From contig DATLIX010000134.1 in the NCBI GenBank assembly GCA_035539215.1, positions 44,150-108,149 on the forward strand: a stretch of 64,000 bases of DNA, written 5' to 3'. The first letter of the stretch is position 1. Each line of letters opens with the position of its first letter. The notes beneath the pieces were generated by a model. It had not been told where the DNA came from and did no database searches. It saw only the letters and a program-made list of their open reading frames with translations. Made by a program: the position numbers and the translations under genes. This document shows, piece by piece, positions 17,445 through 25,789 of the stretch. The stretch is from Dongia_B sp035539215 (GTDB taxonomy: Bacteria > Pseudomonadota > Alphaproteobacteria > Dongiales > Dongiaceae).

Positions 17445-17909
17445 TCAAGGGACGACCCGCGGGTCGTCCGCATGGCGCATATATTCCATTCCAACCGGTC
17501 CCAGACCCATGACCTGGGTGATGTATTCGCCCGATTTGGCCCAGTGGAAATGCGGTGTGCCGCCGGGGAGCAGAACGACACTGCCTGTCGAATAGGCCGT
17601 CAGCCGGCCGGGGTCGAACTGTTCGCCGACGCCAATATAGAAGACGCCGGACAGGACGGTATAGATCCGGTTCTCCGGATGGCGACGGGGCATCAGCTTA
17701 ACGCCATCGGGCACTTTGACCCGGATCACATACAAACCCGGTTCCGACGGATGTCCGAGAAGGACGGCCAGACGGGCATCCGGCGGAAATGCCGCGAACG
17801 CCTGCCACTTGATGTCTTCTGGCAGGATGGACCGCAAGAGGTTGCGCCCCGCATGTCCGTCTTCCGTCGAGAATGCTGCGCCGAAGCCGTTGGCACACTC
17901 AGCAACCAT
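17445..17909 (-). CDS. Cupin domain protein
   Basis: A 154-residue protein with a C-terminal cupin beta-barrel. Motif 1 is degenerate (PRRHPENRIYTVLSGVFYIGVGE) and motif 2 contains PGGTPHFHWAKSGEY with the expected His residues. Small cupins of this type bind a metal and act as dioxygenases, isomerases or sensors; the reaction here is unknown. It lies in the same orientation as the DJ-1, SDR and enoyl-CoA hydratase genes, with gaps of 205 and 282 bases on its two sides, so it may have its own promoter. Confidence 0.75.
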   Translation of the reverse strand: MVAECANGFGAAFSTEDGHAGRNLLRSILPEDIKWQAFAAFPPDARLAVLLGHPSEPGLYVIRVKVPDGVKLMPRRHPENRIYTVLSGVFYIGVGEQFDPGRLTAYSTGSVVLLPGGTPHFHWAKSGEYITQVMGLGPVGMEYMRHADDPRVVP

Positions 17910-18114
17910 CGGACACCCTCCAAATCGATTGCAACAGCCGGATCGGGTAACCCGTTCCGCAATGACACGCCTCGAAGGCTGCCGCGTCGCACCATACCGC
18001 GTGGCGTCTAGGCGGCACCATCGGGACCGGCGTTTTCACCAATGTCAGATCCGTGTCACCACGCCACGATATCCCCGGTCTGACCAGGCAAAGCCGGCCC
18101 GGCATTGTGCGACC

Positions 18115-18825
18115 TTAGCGGCCGGCGCTCTGGCCGCCATCGACATGCAATATCTCGCCGGTGACAAAGTTCGCCGTCTCCAGATAGAGAATTGCCTGAA
18201 CGATATGCGATATCTCGCCCATGCGCCCGAGCGGATGCATGGCGCCGAGGGCGGCATGCGTCTCGACGGAATGCATCGGCGTCTTCACGATACCGGGCGC
18301 AACGGCATTGACGCGAATGCCGCTCTGCGCATATTCGATCGCGAGTGATTTGGTCGCCGCGTTGAGGCCGCCTTTTGTCAATGACGCCAGAACGGACGGC
18401 ACTTTCGAATTCGCCTGGTCGGCCAGGGCTGTCGTGATCTGGACAACATGTCCGCTTTTTCTCTTCTCCATCTCGGCGATCGCAAGCTGGGTGATGTGGA
18501 AGAAGCCGGTCGTATTGACCGCCAGGACCGCGTCATAGTCGGCCTGAGTATATTTCGTGAAAGCTTTGGCAATGAAAATGCCCGCATTGTTTACCAGCGT
18601 GTCGATCCGACCGAAGCGAGCCATGCCTTCGCCGATGACACGCTCCGCTGTCGTCCGGTCGGCAATGTCACCGGCAACGGCGAGAATGCTCTCATCTTGC
18701 GATGGTTTGACGGTACGGGCAGTCGCGACGACACAATAACCGCGTTCGCCATATGCCTGAACCAGGGCTGCGCCGATTCCCTGCGACGCGCCGGTAATGA
18801 CTGCGACCTTTCTGCCGTTATCCAT
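18115..18825 (-). CDS. Short-chain dehydrogenase/reductase lacking the catalytic Tyr
   Basis: A 236-residue classical SDR fold protein. The cofactor site TGASQGIG (11-18), the NNAG motif (79-82) and the C-terminal FVTGEILHVDGG are all present. At the active site, K151 of the Y-x-x-x-K pair is present (SVLASLTKGG), but the Tyr position four residues before it is Ala147. The Ser position is in ITTALAD and is Thr-like. Normal hydride transfer chemistry is therefore doubtful, and the protein may be a divergent enzyme or a cofactor-binding regulator. It follows the enoyl-CoA hydratase-like gene by 53 bases and is probably in the same transcript, under the pair of palindromes. Confidence 0.85.
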   Translation of the reverse strand: MDNGRKVAVITGASQGIGAALVQAYGERGYCVVATARTVKPSQDESILAVAGDIADRTTAERVIGEGMARFGRIDTLVNNAGIFIAKAFTKYTQADYDAVLAVNTTGFFHITQLAIAEMEKRKSGHVVQITTALADQANSKVPSVLASLTKGGLNAATKSLAIEYAQSGIRVNAVAPGIVKTPMHSVETHAALGAMHPLGRMGEISHIVQAILYLETANFVTGEILHVDGGQSAGR

Positions 18826-18878
18826 GTTGCATGTCCTTCGTCGCAGCGGATGTTGTTTTGGCGGCGCAGCAAGCGCTC

Positions 18879-19718
18879 TTAACGGCCGAGCTGGCCCACG
18901 TGATAGCCCAGCCGGGTCTCGACATCGCCCGGCTTGTGGAAGCCACGTTCCATCAGCTTCTTAATTCGCGCCTGGGTGGCGGGGCGCGCCAACGAGGCCA
19001 TGAAGGCGTCCCACTCGGGTTCGATTTCGGCATCGGGAGGAAGATCCGCCTGGTTCGTCAGGCGCTTCGTCTCCGAAATCGCTTTCTTGTCGAATGACGC
19101 AATCCGCTCCGCCAAGGCATCGACAAAGCCGTCAATCTCGGCATCGGGAAGCGCGCGATTGACATAGCCATAGAGCTCGGCGATGTCGCCGGGAATGTCA
19201 TCGGCGCCGAGCAGCACCTCCAGCGCGCGTCCCCGCCCTATCAGGCGCGGTAGCCGCGCCATCGGGCCGCCGCCAGGCACCAGGCCGGCACCGACCTCCC
19301 ATTGTGACAGAATCGCCTTCTCCCGGCTGGCGAAGCGCATGTCGCTGGCAAGCGCCAGCTCGCTGCCGACGCCGGTGGCGCGTCCGCGGATCTTGGCGAT
19401 GGAAACAACGGGAGCGCGGCTCAGGCGAACCAGGGCGTCGGGCAGCTGCTGCAGGCCGGTCGGGCCGAGCGGCAGGTCCAGCGTGTCCTCGGGCGTGGCG
19501 AGGAAGTCATAATGGGTGATAAAGAAGCCCTCCACGGCGCTGTCGAAAACGACGACTTTCACGTCCTTGTCGGTTTCCAGGGCCGCGACGATCGCGGTCA
19601 ATGGCGCCATGTTTTGCGGACCGAAGATGTTCAGCGGCGGGATATCGAAGATGACGCGCCAGTAGGCGGCGGAATGGCGCTCAAGACGGATCTGTTTGCT
19701 GGGCTCGCTGTCATACAT
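18879..19718 (-). CDS. Enoyl-CoA hydratase/isomerase family protein
   Basis: A 279-residue crotonase-fold protein. The oxyanion-hole segments are VEGFFITHYDF (A/G-rich loop altered to F-F-I) and IRGRATGVGSELALASDMRFAS, followed by GLVPGGGPMARLPRLIGRGRALEVLL. The first loop lacks the usual A-G-x-D-L residues, so activity on CoA esters is uncertain. The C-terminal third is long and helical. GGAGGACAGAG before the ATG at 19718 decides the start. It heads a transcript that probably includes the SDR gene and is divergent from a VOC gene across a 315-base region with two palindromes. Confidence 0.85.
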   Translation of the reverse strand: MYDSEPSKQIRLERHSAAYWRVIFDIPPLNIFGPQNMAPLTAIVAALETDKDVKVVVFDSAVEGFFITHYDFLATPEDTLDLPLGPTGLQQLPDALVRLSRAPVVSIAKIRGRATGVGSELALASDMRFASREKAILSQWEVGAGLVPGGGPMARLPRLIGRGRALEVLLGADDIPGDIAELYGYVNRALPDAEIDGFVDALAERIASFDKKAISETKRLTNQADLPPDAEIEPEWDAFMASLARPATQARIKKLMERGFHKPGDVETRLGYHVGQLGR

Positions 19719-19802
19719 CTCTGTCCTCCGGGTGGCCACATGCCCCGGGCCAATCCCGGCGCTCCACTTTATTGACAGAGGATCGAAGCGCTTTCTATGA
19801 AA

Positions 19803-19825
19803 CGAAGGTATCGGCCATACCTTCG
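19803..19825. promoter_or_regulatory. Palindrome CGAAGGTAT-N5-ATACCTTCG
   Basis: Perfect nine-base arms surround CGGCC. It is aligned with the shared core GGTRTCGNCGAYACC and lies about 85 bases upstream of the enoyl-CoA hydratase-like start. Confidence 0.6.
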
Positions 19826-19886
19826 TATCAGCGCGTGACCCTGCCCTGCATTCCGCAAAGCTATCGCGGAAGCGGCCCCGCATACC

Positions 19887-19905
19887 AAGGTGTCGACGAC
19901 ACCTT
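19887..19905. promoter_or_regulatory. Palindrome AAGGTGTCGACGACACCTT
   Basis: A perfect 19-base palindrome with a central A. It is the best copy of the shared operator, 129 bases upstream of the VOC gene start. Confidence 0.6.
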
Positions 19906-20033
19906 CGTGCAATGGCGACCGCTTTGCCGTCACCGTAACATCGTCAAAGCAACAGATTTCTTTGACGCACACCGCGCGTGCGTGGAAAGTGGTGAACGGG
20001 GATCCAATAGTCCTCACTTCCAGGGAGCCAGAC

Positions 20034-20606
20034 ATGAGCGGCACTGAAATGCTGAGTAAACCGGTGGCCGGGACCTCGCAGGCGGGCACGGTCGACATGA
20101 CCCTCGAGGTCATCGTTATCCCTGTTTCGGACGTCGATCGTGCCAAGCGCTTTTATGGCCACCTGGGCTGGAGGCTCGACATCGACTATGCCGCCGGGAA
20201 CGACTATCGCGTAATCCAGTTCACGCCGCCGGGCTCCGCATGTTCCGTCATCTTCGGCAAGAACGTCACTGCGGCCGCCCCCGGCTCGCTGCAGGGGCTG
20301 CACCTGATCGTCTCCGACATCGAATCCGCCCGCGGCGACCTGCTTCGTCGCGGCATCCCGGTCAGTGAGCCGTTCCACGATGCCGGCGGCATATTCCATC
20401 ACGTCAGCGGCGAAAGCCTGCGCCACGGCCCCAACCCGCAACGAAAGAGCTACGCCTCCTATGCCTCGTTCAGCGATCCGGACGGCAACGGCTGGTTGTT
20501 CCAGGAGGTCACCGCGCGATTGAGCCCGGGCCTCGAGGCGGGCGATACAAGTTTCACGCCTGAACTCGTGAAGGTCGTCCGAGGTGGGACAACGGGCAAA
20601 GATTAA
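20034..20606 (+). CDS. VOC family (glyoxalase-like) protein
   Basis: A 190-residue cytoplasmic protein with a single VOC domain. LEVIVIPVSDVDRAKRFYGHLGWRLD is the standard first module, GLHLIVSDIESARGDLLRRGI the second, and SFSDPDGNGWLFQEV the closing motif with its Glu. The unusual insert FHHVSGESLRHGPNPQRKSY and a C-terminal extension fit a known subgroup of uncharacterised members. CAGGGAG 7 bases before the ATG at 20034 sets the start. It is divergent from the enoyl-CoA hydratase-like gene and shares its palindromes. Confidence 0.85.
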   Translation: MSGTEMLSKPVAGTSQAGTVDMTLEVIVIPVSDVDRAKRFYGHLGWRLDIDYAAGNDYRVIQFTPPGSACSVIFGKNVTAAAPGSLQGLHLIVSDIESARGDLLRRGIPVSEPFHDAGGIFHHVSGESLRHGPNPQRKSYASYASFSDPDGNGWLFQEVTARLSPGLEAGDTSFTPELVKVVRGGTTGKD

Positions 20607-20720
20607 CGGCAGGAGGAATTTAGACTGACATCTCGCGCACTGGGGTCGCACCGCTTACCCAGAATTTCTTTGCGGTTCTGTGTATAGAGGGCGATTCACG
20701 TTTTTTATCGAAGCCAAATC

Positions 20721-20737
20721 CGCTTTCACTTAAAGCG
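20721..20737. terminator. Hairpin between the VOC and response regulator genes
   Basis: CGCTTT and AAAGCG pair around a five-base loop in the gap between convergent genes. There is no clear T tract on either strand, so the terminator role is tentative. Confidence 0.3.
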
Positions 20738-20757
20738 ATCGCGTTCTGGGCGCAGAA

Positions 20758-21375
20758 CTAGCCGGAGATCCCAAGTTTGGCAGCAATGTTCACAAGATCA
20801 GCAAGCGACCCCGCTTCCATCTTCCGCATCACGCGGCCCCGGTGCGCCTTGACGGTGATCTCGCTGATACCGAGCGTACCTCCGACCTGCTTGTTCAAAC
20901 GCCCCGAAACCACCAGGGCGAAGACTTCGCGCTCGCGGCAGCTGAGTGCCTCGTAGCGGTCCCTGAGTACCTGCAATTGAGCCGCCTGTGATAGTGCTAT
21001 CTCGCTGCGTTCGATAGCACCGCGTATCGCGCTGAGGAGCGCCTCATCGCCGAACGGCTTTGTCAGGAATTCGACGGCCCCTGCCTTCATGGCCCGGACC
21101 GTCATTGGCACGTCGCCATAGCCCGTGATGAAGATGATCGGCATCTCGGCACGTTCGGCGGCAATCTGCTCCTGCAAATCGAGACCGTTAAGGTCCGGAA
21201 GTGTTACGTCGAGAATGAGGCAACGGGGACACGCGTCACGCGCGTGTAACAGAAACTCTTGCGCGGAAGCGAAGACTCCGGCCCGCCAACCCGCTTCCCG
21301 GATTAACGCCTCCAGCGCCTCACGTACCGAAATATCGTCGTCAACAACGTAAACAATTGGCGTCAAGACCGGCAT
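20758..21375 (-). CDS. FixJ-like response regulator (receiver plus LuxR HTH)
   Basis: A 205-residue two-domain regulator. The receiver (1-120) has the acidic pocket VDDD (11-14), phosphoacceptor D56 in LILDVTLPD, T84 and K106 (LTKPF). The LuxR-type helix-turn-helix (about 140-200) contains LSCREREVFALVVSGRLNKQV and ISEITVKAHRGRVMRKM. The arrangement is that of FixJ/TodT-type partners of PAS kinases. ATG at 21375 gives the usual FixJ start; an in-frame ATG at 21420 is possible. It lies 90 bases downstream of the single receiver gene and its kinase, in the same direction. Confidence 0.9.
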   Translation of the reverse strand: MPVLTPIVYVVDDDISVREALEALIREAGWRAGVFASAQEFLLHARDACPRCLILDVTLPDLNGLDLQEQIAAERAEMPIIFITGYGDVPMTVRAMKAGAVEFLTKPFGDEALLSAIRGAIERSEIALSQAAQLQVLRDRYEALSCREREVFALVVSGRLNKQVGGTLGISEITVKAHRGRVMRKMEAGSLADLVNIAAKLGISG

Positions 21376-21465
21376 GGTCTCTGATCCTAATTCGTTGCCC
21401 GCGATGCTCCCTCCATACATTTTATGCCTCCCACTTTCGCTTCGCGCAAGGCCAAGATAATAGCT

Positions 21466-21834
21466 TTATTGAAGCGCCGAATTGAGCGCGTCAAGCAACG
21501 CTATATCGCTGAATGGCTTCAGCAGACATTCGACGGCACCGTGCTCTTGCAGGCGGCGTCGGACGATCTCGTCACCATGCGCCGTGATAAAGACGATTGG
21601 TATGTCCAGCTGCCGTTTCAGGAGCTCCCGCTGGAGATCAAGCCCTGTCATGCCAGGCATGGAAAGGTCAAGAAGCAGGCAATCTGTCTCAGAGATCCGG
21701 CCCGAGGCCAGGAATTCCTCTGCCGATGAAAAGGCGCCGGCTTCATAGCCGAATTCTCGGATCAGATCCGGTAACGCCTCCCGTACGGATTCATCATCAT
21801 CGACGACGGCGATGAAGGCGCGCTGTTGCATCAT
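21466..21834 (-). CDS. Single-domain response regulator (receiver only)
   Basis: A 122-residue CheY-like receiver without an output domain. The acidic pocket VDDD (11-14), phosphoacceptor D56 (LLLDLSMPG), the conserved Thr in VFITAHGD and Lys in LLKPFSD are all present. Its start overlaps the kinase stop by 4 bases (ATGA), so translation is coupled and it is a dedicated partner, perhaps a phosphate sink or relay to the FixJ-like protein. Confidence 0.9.
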   Translation of the reverse strand: MMQQRAFIAVVDDDESVREALPDLIREFGYEAGAFSSAEEFLASGRISETDCLLLDLSMPGMTGLDLQRELLKRQLDIPIVFITAHGDEIVRRRLQEHGAVECLLKPFSDIALLDALNSALQ

Positions 21835-24800
21835 GCCTTCCCCATCGCCCGCGCCATCCTGGCGGCACCAAATCGACTGAAACTGTTGCCGTCACGCTCG
21901 CCTTGCGATCGATACGGAACGGAAAACCAGAAAGTCGCGCCCGGCCCGTCATTAAGCTCTGCGCTCAGATGGCCTTGGTGGTTTTCGATGATCGTTCGAC
22001 TAACCGATAAGCCGATGCCCATTCCGTTGCTTTTGGTGGTGTAGAACGGATTGAACAGCCTCTCGACTGTGGCCGGATCGAATCCCATGCCCACGTCCTT
22101 CACCGCGAGACGCACGCTATCTTCCCCCTTGTGCTCCGTGATGATCGTCAGCTCCTTTTCGCGCCCTCCTGTCTCGAGCATTGCCTCGGCGGCGTTGAGG
22201 ATAAGGTTTAAGATAACCTGCTGCAGTTGAACACGATCTCCAGTCACCGGCGGCAGATCTTCGGCCAACTCCATGCGCAAGTTCACGTTGCTTCGCTGCA
22301 ATTCGTTTGATGTCAACGCTATTACCTCTTGTGCGACCGTATTCATATCCACGGCTTCGAACACCGCAGCCTTCTTTTTAAAGAGATCGCGCAATCGGCT
22401 GATGACCTCTGAGGCGCGGTTTCCGTCCCTGATCGTCCTGCGGGCAGTCTCGCGTGCCCCGCTGACATTCGGCGGATCGGCTGCCAACATCCGTAAGCAG
22501 GTGCTGGCATTGGTGATGATGCCGGCAAGCGGCTGGTTGAGTTCGTGCGCGATCGAGGCGGTGAGCTGCCCCATTGTCGTCGCGCGCGTCATATGCGCGA
22601 GCTCCGCTTGGATTTCCCGCAACTCCTCCTGCGCTTGCTTCCAATCGTGCAAGTCGACACAAGTACCGTGCCATTTGAGAATTCTCCCGTCGTCGTCCCG
22701 CAGCGGCAGCGCGTTTGTCACACCCCAGCGATAGCTGCCATCCGATGCGCGCAGCGTCCGCACTTCCACCTGGTAGGGCTCGCCGCTTGCGACGCAGGCT
22801 TGCCAGATGCGGGCGGTCTGCTCGACATCGTCGGGATGCAACAGCTTCGTCCAGCCATCATCCCGGATGTCCTCCATGGCCAATCCCGAATACTCGAGAA
22901 GACGGCTATTGCAATAGTCGATGGCACCGCCGGCCGTCGCACTCCATAGCATCTGCGGAATCGTCTCCGTCATGCGGCGCAGATTGTGCTCGCTCGCCCG
23001 CAGGGCTTCCTCCGCGCGCTTGCGGTCTTCGATGTCGATATTGACGCCGAACCACCGCGTCACATTGCCCGCTTCGTCGTGCTCCGGGTTCCCAAGCAGC
23101 AAAAACCAGCGGTACTCCCCGTCGAAGCGGCGCATTCGGGCTTCCGATGCACCGCCACGGCCAGTCCCGATGATCCGTTTCCAGTTCTCGACCAACGGCT
23201 CGAGGTCATCGGGGTGAACGGCGACCGTCCAGCGCCAGCCCCGGATCTCCTCCGTCGAGAGGCCGACATAGTCCAGGTAGTGTTGGTTGACGAATTCGGC
23301 GGATCCGTCCGCATGAGCCGCCCAAACCATCGCCGGCAGCGTATTGATGATCGCGTTCAGGTTTCGCTCGCTTGCTGCGAGCGACTCTTCGGCAAGCTTT
23401 CGATCATGGATGTCAAGACAGGTGCCGTGCCATTTCAGGATTTTCCCGGCCTCGTCGCGCAACGGTAACGCAGTGCTGAGGCACCATCGATAAGTGCCTT
23501 CCGCGGCATTGTAGGTACGGGCTTCGACCTGATAAGGCGCGCCGGTGGAGACGCTGACCTGCCATGTCCGGAGCATCCGATCGACATCATCCGGATGTAA
23601 TATCTGCGCCCAGTCCATTCCCGAAACGTCCGAAGCGATAGCGCCGGTGTACTCCAACATCCTTCGATTGCGGTAATCTGTCTTCCCTTCCGGCGTCGCG
23701 GTCCATAGCATTTCCGGTATGGCTTCAGTCAACTGGCGCATCTTGAATTCGCTTGCGCGAAGCGCTTCCTCGGCGCGCTTCCGGTCCTCGATGTCAACGT
23801 TGACGCCAAACCACTTGATGACGTTCCCGGCATCATCAAACTGCGGATTGGTTCGAAAGAGAAACCAGCGGTACTCGCCATCGAACCGGCGCAGCCGCCC
23901 TTCGGCTTCTCCCGCTTGACGGGTCGCCATCATGCGCGCCCATGCGCTTGCCAGGGGCTGTCGGTCATCAGGGTGGACCGGTTGAATCCAACCTGCACCG
24001 CGCATCTCCTCACCCGAGAGGCCGACATAGTCGAGATAGTTCTGATTGAAAAACTCCGCGGCACCGTTCACATCGGCCGACCAGACGAGGCCGGGGACCG
24101 TATTAATGACCAGGTCAAGCTTGCGTTCGCTGGCGGCCAAGGCTTCCTCGGCCTGTTTGCGATCGTGGATATCGAGGTGCAATGAACACCAGAGGAATAT
24201 GCGGCCATTGGCATTTCGGACCGGAAAGCCGTTGGAATGTATCCAGCGATAGCTGCCATCTGCTCTGCGCGCACGCACCTCGGCTTCATAGGTACCGCCG
24301 CTCGCGACTGCTTTCCTCCAGGCCGCTTGCGCGCGAGGCAGATCTTCGTGATAGAGAACGTCCCCGTCTTTCCAGTTCCGGTGCTCCTCGAAGGATCGGC
24401 CCGTGCGCTCGACGCAGGTTCGGTTCACAAGGACGATTTCGCCCTCGGGCGTACAAACCGTCACTTCCGCTGCAATGCTGTCGAATAGCTGGCGTAGCAG
24501 CGCTTCCTGGTCGCGCGCGCTCTCCTCAACGCGTTCGCGCTCAGATATCTGCTGTCTCAGTTGCTCGTTTATCGCCGCAAGCTCTGCGGTTCGCTCGGCA
24601 ACGCGCTCGTCAAGCTCCTTGGCTAGACTCCTCTGCTCGCTGAGATGCCGAGCACCCTGCAGGCCAATTGTCGCTTGATTGGCCGCAACACTGAGGAGCA
24701 AGCGCTCGGTCTTCCGTGGGAAGTCCTGGCGTGCGGACCCTGCGATGAGAATACCGATTTCACCCTGCAGCCCGAGCCGAAATGGCGCGATGCCAAACTC

Positions 24801-25136
24801 CGCCGTTCCGAACGCGAGCCGCTCCGGCCATTCCGTCAAGTCGGCGTCGGACCAGGCACCCAGTACTTCGCGGATATTCTTCTGTTCGACGAGAAACTGC
24901 TGTTTGTCGGGAAGCCGCATCATATCCCATGGCGCATCCGCGATCGGATGATTGAGACGAAGATAGACCAGATCCAGATGAAGCATTCCCGCGAGGGAAT
25001 CGAGCAGGCTTTGCACAATCCGCGACGGTTCGCTGCCCAGCCACATTGCCGGTAGAGCCAGGATGCCGACCAGGTCGTTTATGCAATGCTGAAGCTGCAA
25101 TACCTCTGCGGCGACGACTTCCGGTTCCATCTTCAT
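21831..25136 (-). CDS. Multi-PAS sensor histidine kinase
   Basis: A 1101-residue kinase without clear membrane segments. An N-terminal GAF-like region (about 1-170) is joined by a coiled coil (170-225) to five PAS/PAC modules (about 225-340, 345-465, 470-590, 600-720, 725-845), each ending in an IHDRK- or IEDRK-like linker. Then follow a HisKA domain with H864 in ASIAHELNQPLAG and an HATPase domain with N (LNAAEAM) and glycine boxes (DVGMGFD, GMGIGLS). PAS2 resembles PAS4 and PAS3 resembles PAS5, so a two-domain unit has duplicated. The HELNQPL type is that of FixL-like soluble kinases. The start overlaps the MEDS gene by 4 bases and the end overlaps the receiver gene by 4. Confidence 0.92.
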   Translation of the reverse strand: MKMEPEVVAAEVLQLQHCINDLVGILALPAMWLGSEPSRIVQSLLDSLAGMLHLDLVYLRLNHPIADAPWDMMRLPDKQQFLVEQKNIREVLGAWSDADLTEWPERLAFGTAEFGIAPFRLGLQGEIGILIAGSARQDFPRKTERLLLSVAANQATIGLQGARHLSEQRSLAKELDERVAERTAELAAINEQLRQQISERERVEESARDQEALLRQLFDSIAAEVTVCTPEGEIVLVNRTCVERTGRSFEEHRNWKDGDVLYHEDLPRAQAAWRKAVASGGTYEAEVRARRADGSYRWIHSNGFPVRNANGRIFLWCSLHLDIHDRKQAEEALAASERKLDLVINTVPGLVWSADVNGAAEFFNQNYLDYVGLSGEEMRGAGWIQPVHPDDRQPLASAWARMMATRQAGEAEGRLRRFDGEYRWFLFRTNPQFDDAGNVIKWFGVNVDIEDRKRAEEALRASEFKMRQLTEAIPEMLWTATPEGKTDYRNRRMLEYTGAIASDVSGMDWAQILHPDDVDRMLRTWQVSVSTGAPYQVEARTYNAAEGTYRWCLSTALPLRDEAGKILKWHGTCLDIHDRKLAEESLAASERNLNAIINTLPAMVWAAHADGSAEFVNQHYLDYVGLSTEEIRGWRWTVAVHPDDLEPLVENWKRIIGTGRGGASEARMRRFDGEYRWFLLLGNPEHDEAGNVTRWFGVNIDIEDRKRAEEALRASEHNLRRMTETIPQMLWSATAGGAIDYCNSRLLEYSGLAMEDIRDDGWTKLLHPDDVEQTARIWQACVASGEPYQVEVRTLRASDGSYRWGVTNALPLRDDDGRILKWHGTCVDLHDWKQAQEELREIQAELAHMTRATTMGQLTASIAHELNQPLAGIITNASTCLRMLAADPPNVSGARETARRTIRDGNRASEVISRLRDLFKKKAAVFEAVDMNTVAQEVIALTSNELQRSNVNLRMELAEDLPPVTGDRVQLQQVILNLILNAAEAMLETGGREKELTIITEHKGEDSVRLAVKDVGMGFDPATVERLFNPFYTTKSNGMGIGLSVSRTIIENHQGHLSAELNDGPGATFWFSVPYRSQGERDGNSFSRFGAARMARAMGKA

Positions 25137-25789
25137 CCAGCCGATCCAAGAGACGATATGCGATCCCGGCGTCGCCGCCGCAGTTCATGCAGGAATTCCC
25201 GCGGCGGCATGAAGAAGGGGTTGTGCTGGAGACTGCCGCCGATGATGACCATGGGATGCGTGCGCATGATATCGATCACGATATCTCCGCGGAACGTCGC
25301 CAGGTCATAGACGCAGATGACGGCATCATCGTGCCGCTGCCAGATGTCGTTTACCCGGGCCTCGAATTCGACGAGATCGTCCATACAGTCGTGATGGTCA
25401 TGAGCCCATTCCATTTGGCAAACGATGCGGCTGAGGGGATATGGGCTGTCAGAAGAACCGCTCGCGATGCTCTCGAATGCCTCGAGCATGCGATCCTGAT
25501 CGAATCGCCCGTCCCTGAGATAAGTCTCGGTGGTGGTGCGAATTTCGAGCTGGCCCCTGCTTTGCGCGGCGGCAGCATCGATCCCGGCGGATATGAGATA
25601 ATTCAGATGAGGATGATGCCGCGCGGGATCGACCACATGGATGGCCTTCTGGCCGCTCTTCAGGCCGTCCCTGATGAACGGCAGCAGCACTCGATATTCT
25701 TCATCCTGGCTGTTGAAAAACGCGCATACATGTCGGATGCCATCGAGCTTCGACCCAGCAAAGGGAATCGGTGCCGGGGCTTTTTTCAC
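25133..25789 (-). CDS. Stand-alone MEDS domain protein
   Basis: A 218-residue protein made almost entirely of a MEDS domain, the sensory domain named after methanogen/methylotroph DcmR regulators. HVCAFFNSQDEEYRVLLPFIRDGL, GQKAIHVVDP and the closing ICVYDLATFRGDIVIDIMRTHPMVIIGG segments show the RecA-like fold pattern. No DNA-binding or kinase domain is attached. The start is GTG, with GAGGAATT just upstream. It overlaps the kinase gene by 4 bases and leads the operon, so it probably feeds a signal into that kinase. Confidence 0.85.
   Translation of the reverse strand: MKKAPAPIPFAGSKLDGIRHVCAFFNSQDEEYRVLLPFIRDGLKSGQKAIHVVDPARHHPHLNYLISAGIDAAAAQSRGQLEIRTTTETYLRDGRFDQDRMLEAFESIASGSSDSPYPLSRIVCQMEWAHDHHDCMDDLVEFEARVNDIWQRHDDAVICVYDLATFRGDIVIDIMRTHPMVIIGGSLQHNPFFMPPREFLHELRRRRRDRISSLGSAG

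Larger units (their letters stand above)
19719..20033. promoter_or_regulatory. Divergent control region with two palindromes
   Basis: The 315-base gap between the enoyl-CoA hydratase-like gene and the VOC gene carries two strong palindromes centred at 19814 and 19896, 82 bases apart (close to eight helical turns), which suits cooperative binding. Confidence 0.55.
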
